Below, one piece after another: positions 6,244 through 10,386 of a stretch of 10,386 nucleotides of DNA (positions within the stretch are counted from its first letter, which is position 1; each line of letters starts with the position of its first letter). Source of the DNA: Candidatus Dojkabacteria bacterium (GTDB lineage Bacteria > Patescibacteriota > Dojkabacteria > SC72); contig WOZL01000111.1 of NCBI GenBank assembly GCA_011620305.1, positions 1 through 10,386 of the forward strand, in the 5' to 3' direction. The position numbers and the translations under genes are program-made. A model generated the notes under the pieces. That model made no database searches and was not told the DNA's origin. It was given only the letters and a program-made list of their open reading frames with translations.

Positions 6244-7949
6244 ATCCTTTTAATCTTTTGAATTAATTTCTTTCTTCTATACTTTCTAAATACTTTCATT
6301 ACCTTTTTGTTATTTCTAATCTCTTTGGTTAAAAATAGTGTATCGATTCTATCAAATCCTAATCCATGTTCTTTTACTTCATCAATATCCCTGTATTGTA
6401 AGATTATGGTGTCTAATAGTGCATTAACTTTTAGAGCCTCTATAGCTTTCCAGGTTTCTATATCTTTGTTAAATTCTGAATTATTGATAATAATATTATT
6501 ATTTTTGTAAAAACCTATATTAGAATCTTTATCAATTACCCTCTTATTTCTCAGTAGAGTAGGTATATCATCTTTTGTTTGACCAATTACTACGATTTTT
6601 TGAGTTTGGTTATCTTTTAATAGTTGCTCTATATAGTAGTCTAGTGCGTCTGTTCTTTCTTGGCCTATTACTGGGTAGAAGTTAAGATATGATTCTGGCA
6701 TAGTATTAACCTCTAATATTGCCCCATTTTCTTTTGTAAGTGGTTTAGAGATATCATTACAGATAATATCGAGTCCAAGAGTAAAGACATGCAAGGTAGC
6801 TGCGATAGATTCTGCAATGGTCTTTATTTCAGGGGCTACTTTATCTGTAAAGTCTTCAGTTATACCACCTCTGCTCATACTTGCTACATTTCTTACATAT
6901 ACTCTTTGATCTTTTTTAGGTATTGATTCAAGTGTAAGACCATTTTTCTTAAGAAATTGTATAAGTGGTGGATCAATCTCAATGGGTTTTAAGATATGTG
7001 CAGGGTTAGTTAAGTCTCTTCTAGGGTCTTTGTTTTCTTTTAGTATTAATTCTTCAATTGTATTTTTACCATTTCCTACAACAAAAGCAGGAATTCGCTT
7101 TGTGCAAGCTTTAAGTACCCCATTGATAACTAGAAGCCTATAATCAGCACCATTTTCATCTCCCTCTGCCTGTTCCTGTATCATTATCTTCTTTTGCCAA
7201 TTCTTACGATTCTTTTCTCCAATTTTTTCTTTAGCATAATCAAAGGCTTGGTATGCTTTTTCTTTAGTTTTTATACCTACAGTTACTCCATTACCTCCAG
7301 TCAGTCCAGTTGGTTTAATAACTATTGGCTTCTCATACTGATTCCAGAGCTTATCAATATCCTCCTTATACTTAACAATATCCCATTTAGGTAGGGGTAA
7401 ACCCATTCTTTCAATAATTTTGTTAGTAGCCCATTTATCTTGTTGTATATTTTTAGCAAAGCTAGAGTCTTTACTGGATGATATTGAGCAAGTAATTTGT
7501 GAGCCTTTTCCACAGCCTAAGGTGTAGTATCTATTCCATTTATATCCATAACCTTCATTAATTCCAGGTATAATACCTTCGTCTACTAGGCTTAAGGTTG
7601 TTTCGTATCCTTTCTGTTGGGCTTTGTGTAATATTGGTATAGTAGACATAGATTTAAGCTGCATTTTGATTACTGTGTTTAGTAAGTAATCCTTAGCTTT
7701 CTCATATGATATTTTGCCTTTTGATAAATCTCTAAGTGTATTAGAGGACTCTCTCCATAGTGCTGGTAATTTTGACCTTATAGTAAGAACATTGTTTTCA
7801 TTTGTATATGATTCGATGAAAATAGGGTGGAAATTTTGTATTAAGTCTAAGAGCTTATTTACATCTTTACTCTGATCAATATCCTCTATCTCTACATATG
7901 TAGTAGGGGATTGTAGGTTAAGTCCTTGTACTGTATTAATATTCTTCAT
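6240..7949 (-). CDS. Cyanophycin-synthetase-like ATP-grasp ligase with decayed Mur-ligase domain
   Basis: 569 residues. Residues 1-165 resemble in position the N domain of CphA, ending with YYTLGCGKGSQITCSISSS (141-159), which matches the CphA segment before its ATP-grasp. The ATP-grasp domain spans about 167-445: K212 in VIKPTG, glycine loop GGNGVTVG (218-225), DYRLLVINGVL (269-279), the CphA-typical VGNGKNTIEELI (291-302), SRGGITEDFTD (359-369), and metal motif ILEVN (411-415). CphA then carries a Mur-ligase domain with GTNGKT; here residues 450-545 still align (VVIGQTKDDIP in place of the P-loop, then EHGLGFDRID), but the P-loop is gone and the protein ends early. Full CphA is about 870-900 residues. 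It probably performs only the ATP-grasp reaction. It lies 8 nt after the upstream gene and overlaps the next one by 4 nt. Confidence 0.87.
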   Translation of the reverse strand: MKNINTVQGLNLQSPTTYVEIEDIDQSKDVNKLLDLIQNFHPIFIESYTNENNVLTIRSKLPALWRESSNTLRDLSKGKISYEKAKDYLLNTVIKMQLKSMSTIPILHKAQQKGYETTLSLVDEGIIPGINEGYGYKWNRYYTLGCGKGSQITCSISSSKDSSFAKNIQQDKWATNKIIERMGLPLPKWDIVKYKEDIDKLWNQYEKPIVIKPTGLTGGNGVTVGIKTKEKAYQAFDYAKEKIGEKNRKNWQKKIMIQEQAEGDENGADYRLLVINGVLKACTKRIPAFVVGNGKNTIEELILKENKDPRRDLTNPAHILKPIEIDPPLIQFLKKNGLTLESIPKKDQRVYVRNVASMSRGGITEDFTDKVAPEIKTIAESIAATLHVFTLGLDIICNDISKPLTKENGAILEVNTMPESYLNFYPVIGQERTDALDYYIEQLLKDNQTQKIVVIGQTKDDIPTLLRNKRVIDKDSNIGFYKNNNIIINNSEFNKDIETWKAIEALKVNALLDTIILQYRDIDEVKEHGLGFDRIDTLFLTKEIRNNKKVMKVFRKYRRKKLIQKIKRI

Positions 7950-7957
7950 AAGCTAGT

Positions 7958-8944
7958 TTATGAATTTAAATATTTGTCTCGTATATATTCCATTATAGGT
8001 ACGGCAACTTTTACCACTTTACCTTCATGTACTTTATAGTGCAATCTTAGACCTGGATTATAATTAATTTCGTTTATTGCACATTTACTCTTTTTACTAA
8101 TATTAGGAGTAATGATATCTATACCACCAAATTCCATACCTATAGCTTTTGTTGTTCTAATTGCAAGATCTTTATAGTAATCACCAACTTCTGCCATACA
8201 CTCTTGAGTAGTACCTCCAGCAGATAGATTACAGCTATATCGTAGTTTAATTCTCTCTCCAAGTTTTGGTATAGAATCCAATGTCATATTATGCTCTCTA
8301 AGTCTAAGTTCTACTTCATTATCGGCAGTTATAGGCTTTAAAATATTCTCTTTCCTATCTATATTACTAATATCAATTAGTTCTTTAACAGTATTTTTAC
8401 CATTACCAATAATTTCAGCAGCTTTTCTTCTCACAGCCCCTACAACTTTCTCTCCTACGACGAGTAGTCTGTAATTATCACCATGAACGAATTCTTCACC
8501 TAATACCTCTGTACCACTCTTTGATCTGTTTTTCTCTTTAGCAAGCCTATATGCTTTGATAACATCTTGCTCAGTACTTGGGAGTATAGTAATGCCTATA
8601 CCACCAAGTTGTTGTGCTGGTTTAATAACAATCTCTTTGTAAGCATCAAAGAATTTAATAGCATCAATAGGGCTATCTATAGGGACTTGTTTAGGTACTG
8701 GTAAATCTGCTTCAGTAAGGACTAAGTTAGTAAGGTGCTTTCTTTTAGCTATAGTGGAGGAGGGTGAGTTGGTTAGGGGTGTTGCAGTATTAATTATAAA
8801 CCATACCTTATCTTTATAATCGAATTTTGCTAATAGTCTATGTACTAGTACCTTGTATTTTATATCTAAGATATCTGCAGCTTCTAAGTAGTAAGCTAAG
8901 TGTACATTTCCAGCCTCTTTTAAATACTCTTTGTATGTTTTCAT
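7958..8944 (-). CDS. Short cyanophycin-synthetase-like ATP-grasp ligase (no Mur domain)
   Basis: 328 residues, essentially a single ATP-grasp unit of the CphA/GshAB type. Features: INTATPLTNSPSSTIAKRKH (51-70), equivalent to the pre-ATP-grasp segment of CphA; the LPVPK hinge (81-85); K108 in IVIKPA; glycine loop LGGIGIT (113-119); EEFVHGDNYRLLVVGEKVVG (150-169); IGNGKNTVKELI (179-190); LSAGGTTQE (240-248); FGGIDI (272-277); and metal motif INEINYNPG (290-298) with E292 and N294 intact. All residues expected for ATP and Mg binding appear present, so it should be active. It lacks both the CphA N domain and the Mur-ligase domain. It shares VGNGKNT-type and GG-T motifs with its downstream neighbour, so the two look like diverged paralogues. 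Gaps of 8 nt on both sides indicate an operon. No ribosome site is visible. Substrate unknown. Confidence 0.88.
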   Translation of the reverse strand: MKTYKEYLKEAGNVHLAYYLEAADILDIKYKVLVHRLLAKFDYKDKVWFIINTATPLTNSPSSTIAKRKHLTNLVLTEADLPVPKQVPIDSPIDAIKFFDAYKEIVIKPAQQLGGIGITILPSTEQDVIKAYRLAKEKNRSKSGTEVLGEEFVHGDNYRLLVVGEKVVGAVRRKAAEIIGNGKNTVKELIDISNIDRKENILKPITADNEVELRLREHNMTLDSIPKLGERIKLRYSCNLSAGGTTQECMAEVGDYYKDLAIRTTKAIGMEFGGIDIITPNISKKSKCAINEINYNPGLRLHYKVHEGKVVKVAVPIMEYIRDKYLNS

Positions 8945-8952
8945 AATAGTTT

Positions 8953-10386
8953 TTATTTAAATGTTTTAGTTGTATCTATTAGATAGCCAGCTAACTCTTT
9001 TCTACCGATTACTAGGGTATATATTATGTCATCTGTGATTACGGCTTCAATATCTTTTAGTTCTCCAGCTAATTTAATAACAATTTTTATAACTGGTCTT
9101 ATATTTATCTGCCCATCTTCTACAACTTTAGCAAGACGTTCAATATCCTCATGTTCTACAATTTTCTTCCCTTCAGTGTCAATATATTCCTGTGCTTCTT
9201 TAAAGGTATCAAAGCTTTTAGGCACTTCAGCATTTTTAAAAAATTTTGTAGCATCTCTAAAACCTATTCTATTAGCAAGACTACTAGAAATACGGGAGGT
9301 TAAAACTCCTGTGTCCATAAAGCTATTAGTAATCTCTTTATCAACTTTAATCTTCTGCTTCTTCTTTCTCATTGATACAGCAGGCTTATGATATACATTC
9401 ACTTTCTCAACAATGTTTACTACCTTTCTACCACTAATTGATTCGATACTTTCCTCTACCTCTCCACCAAAGAGGTTTTTTCCTAATCTAAGACCATGCT
9501 TTATGCTTTTTACATCAAGCCCTTTAGCTTTTTCCAATCTCCATCTAAGGCCAGCTTGATTAGCTACCTGTATTCCTAGACCAGGTCTGGCATTTACCTC
9601 AAATACAATTGGTCCTTTGTCTCTATCTATGGCTATATCTACACCAATATATCCAAGTCCTGTAAACTTTTGGCACTTAAGTGCTATTTCTAAAAGATTA
9701 TCCCAATCAGGTATTTGTATACCACTTAATATTTTATTCTGTTTAAGGTCCATAGTTTTATCTATTAGTTCATATGTATCACTTATTAAGCTATTAGGGT
9801 CCATATGCATAGAGTAGGTGGTAATGCCTGTTCCTATATCTATACCAGTACATATTGCTCCTGTATGTAAGTTAGCTGTACCGTTAGATCTTTTAGTAGG
9901 TAGTCTTGTCATAGCCATGATAGGGATACCGTTAAAGCAGATTATTCTAATATCAGGTACACCTTTATATGAGTACTGTTTAAGTAGTGGGTCTGTTTTT
10001 ACTCTTTCTTCGATAATTGCTATATCTTTTTTAGATCCCATGGAGTATCGACCTTCAAGGATATTCTCTATGTGTAAGATGATATCTCTTTGAGTCATTA
10101 TCCTACCATTTGGTCTTATCCAAGCATTCTCTCCTTTTTTCTTACCATAGAATACTATTATCCCATTTCCTCCAGTACCTTTATTGGGCTTTATTACAAA
10201 GCTTTTAGGTATTGAATCCCAATCTAGAAATTGTAATTGCTTTTTAGTTCTAATTAGTTTGTAGACCTCAGGAGTCATTATTTTTTCTCTTCGAAGTACT
10301 CTTTTAGTAAGTATCTTATTATCAGCTATTTTTTTAGCTGAAGGGGGATAGTAGGGTCTAATATTCTCTTGGTTTCTTCTATTAAG
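8953..10386 (-). CDS. Alpha-L-glutamate-ligase-like ATP-grasp fused to RimB/retropepsin-like domain (5' end outside window)
   Basis: The frame is open to the right edge. The ATG at 10276-10278 is internal: the 36 upstream codons give LNRRN followed by ADNKILTKRV, the expected N-terminal block of the TIGR02291-type glutamate-ligase-like family. Numbered from that internal Met: K30 in FVIKPNKGTGGNGIIVF (27-43), IEERV (89-93), PDIRIICFNGIPIMAMTR (108-125), SNGTANLHTGAI (131-142), GYIGVDIAID (209-218), and metal motif FEVNARPGLG (226-235). The ligase ends near 290. Residues about 290-441 resemble the RimB/DUF785 retropepsin-like family: SFMDTGVLTSRISSSLANRIGF segments with D322-T-G (nt 9307-9315), RPVIKIVIKL, and the ending YTLVIGRKELAGYLIDTTKTF. 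Elsewhere the two functions are usually separate neighbouring genes. It is the most upstream visible operon member; its promoter is outside. Confidence 0.87.
   Translation of the reverse strand, partial: LNRRNQENIRPYYPPSAKKIADNKILTKRVLRREKIMTPEVYKLIRTKKQLQFLDWDSIPKSFVIKPNKGTGGNGIIVFYGKKKGENAWIRPNGRIMTQRDIILHIENILEGRYSMGSKKDIAIIEERVKTDPLLKQYSYKGVPDIRIICFNGIPIMAMTRLPTKRSNGTANLHTGAICTGIDIGTGITTYSMHMDPNSLISDTYELIDKTMDLKQNKILSGIQIPDWDNLLEIALKCQKFTGLGYIGVDIAIDRDKGPIVFEVNARPGLGIQVANQAGLRWRLEKAKGLDVKSIKHGLRLGKNLFGGEVEESIESISGRKVVNIVEKVNVYHKPAVSMRKKKQKIKVDKEITNSFMDTGVLTSRISSSLANRIGFRDATKFFKNAEVPKSFDTFKEAQEYIDTEGKKIVEHEDIERLAKVVEDGQINIRPVIKIVIKLAGELKDIEAVITDDIIYTLVIGRKELAGYLIDTTKTFK

Noticed and set aside
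9026..10093. Three plus-strand frames opposite the glutamate-ligase-like gene
   Set aside because: Ser/Ile/Leu-rich antisense translations with no promoter or ribosome site; the minus-strand frame carries all the ATP-grasp and DTG motifs.
10276..10278. ATG as the true start of the ATP-grasp/retropepsin gene
   Set aside because: The frame continues 36 codons to the window edge, and those residues match the conserved N-terminal block of the family, so this Met is internal.
1..10386. CRISPR arrays, insertion sequences, phage genes or long repeats
   Set aside because: No repeated units, transposase, integrase or terminal inverted repeats were seen on reading both strands.
1..10386. Alternative genetic code (TGA read as Gly, as in some Patescibacteria)
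   Set aside because: All recognised genes are full-length with TGA as a stop, and one gene (ending at 6240) uses TGA as its stop within an ATGA overlap.

Overview
The window is AT-rich (roughly two-thirds A+T by eye) and fully packed with genes. It uses the standard bacterial code, because no in-frame TGA has to be read through. The compact layout, near absence of Shine-Dalgarno sequences, a PEGA/beta-propeller membrane protein and a lone mreB suggest a small-genome bacterium. Candidate Phyla Radiation (Patescibacteria, for example a Dojkabacteria- or Katanobacteria-like lineage) is my best guess. That placement is inference; no rRNA is present.

Left part (1-3064): the N-terminal 464 residues of UvrA on the minus strand run off the left edge. 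A divergent tRNA-Arg(CCT) follows on the plus strand, then a minus-strand membrane-anchored PEGA-domain protein with a probable beta-propeller. Middle (3103-5299): a plus-strand pair, mreB followed 13 nt later by a DUF1704/MATCAP-family HExxxH metallopeptidase. Three protein genes (uvrA, the PEGA gene, mreB) have a -10 box only 6-9 nt before the ATG and no ribosome binding site, so their mRNAs are probably leaderless or nearly so.

Right part (5296-10386): a tight minus-strand run of four different ATP-grasp amide-bond-forming enzymes, separated by 8 nt, 8 nt and a 4-nt ATGA overlap. In transcription order they are: (1) an alpha-L-glutamate-ligase-like ATP-grasp fused to a RimB/retropepsin-like DTG domain, 5' end outside the window; (2) a cyanophycin-synthetase-like ATP-grasp without a Mur ligase domain; (3) a longer cyanophycin-synthetase-like protein whose C-terminal Mur ligase region is shrunken and has lost its P-loop; (4) a RimK-like ATP-grasp. 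The operon ends tail-to-tail with the metallopeptidase gene, their stop codons interlocking.

Together the right half looks like a peptide-bond writing and erasing system: four ligases, one retropepsin-like domain and one carboxypeptidase-like metalloenzyme. It could make and trim a non-ribosomal acidic or cyanophycin-like peptide, or amino-acid tags on a protein. Because the metallopeptidase follows mreB, and its eukaryotic relatives trim tubulin tails that ATP-grasp ligases extend, a cytoskeleton-modification role is an attractive but unproven alternative. This cluster is the most interesting part of the window.
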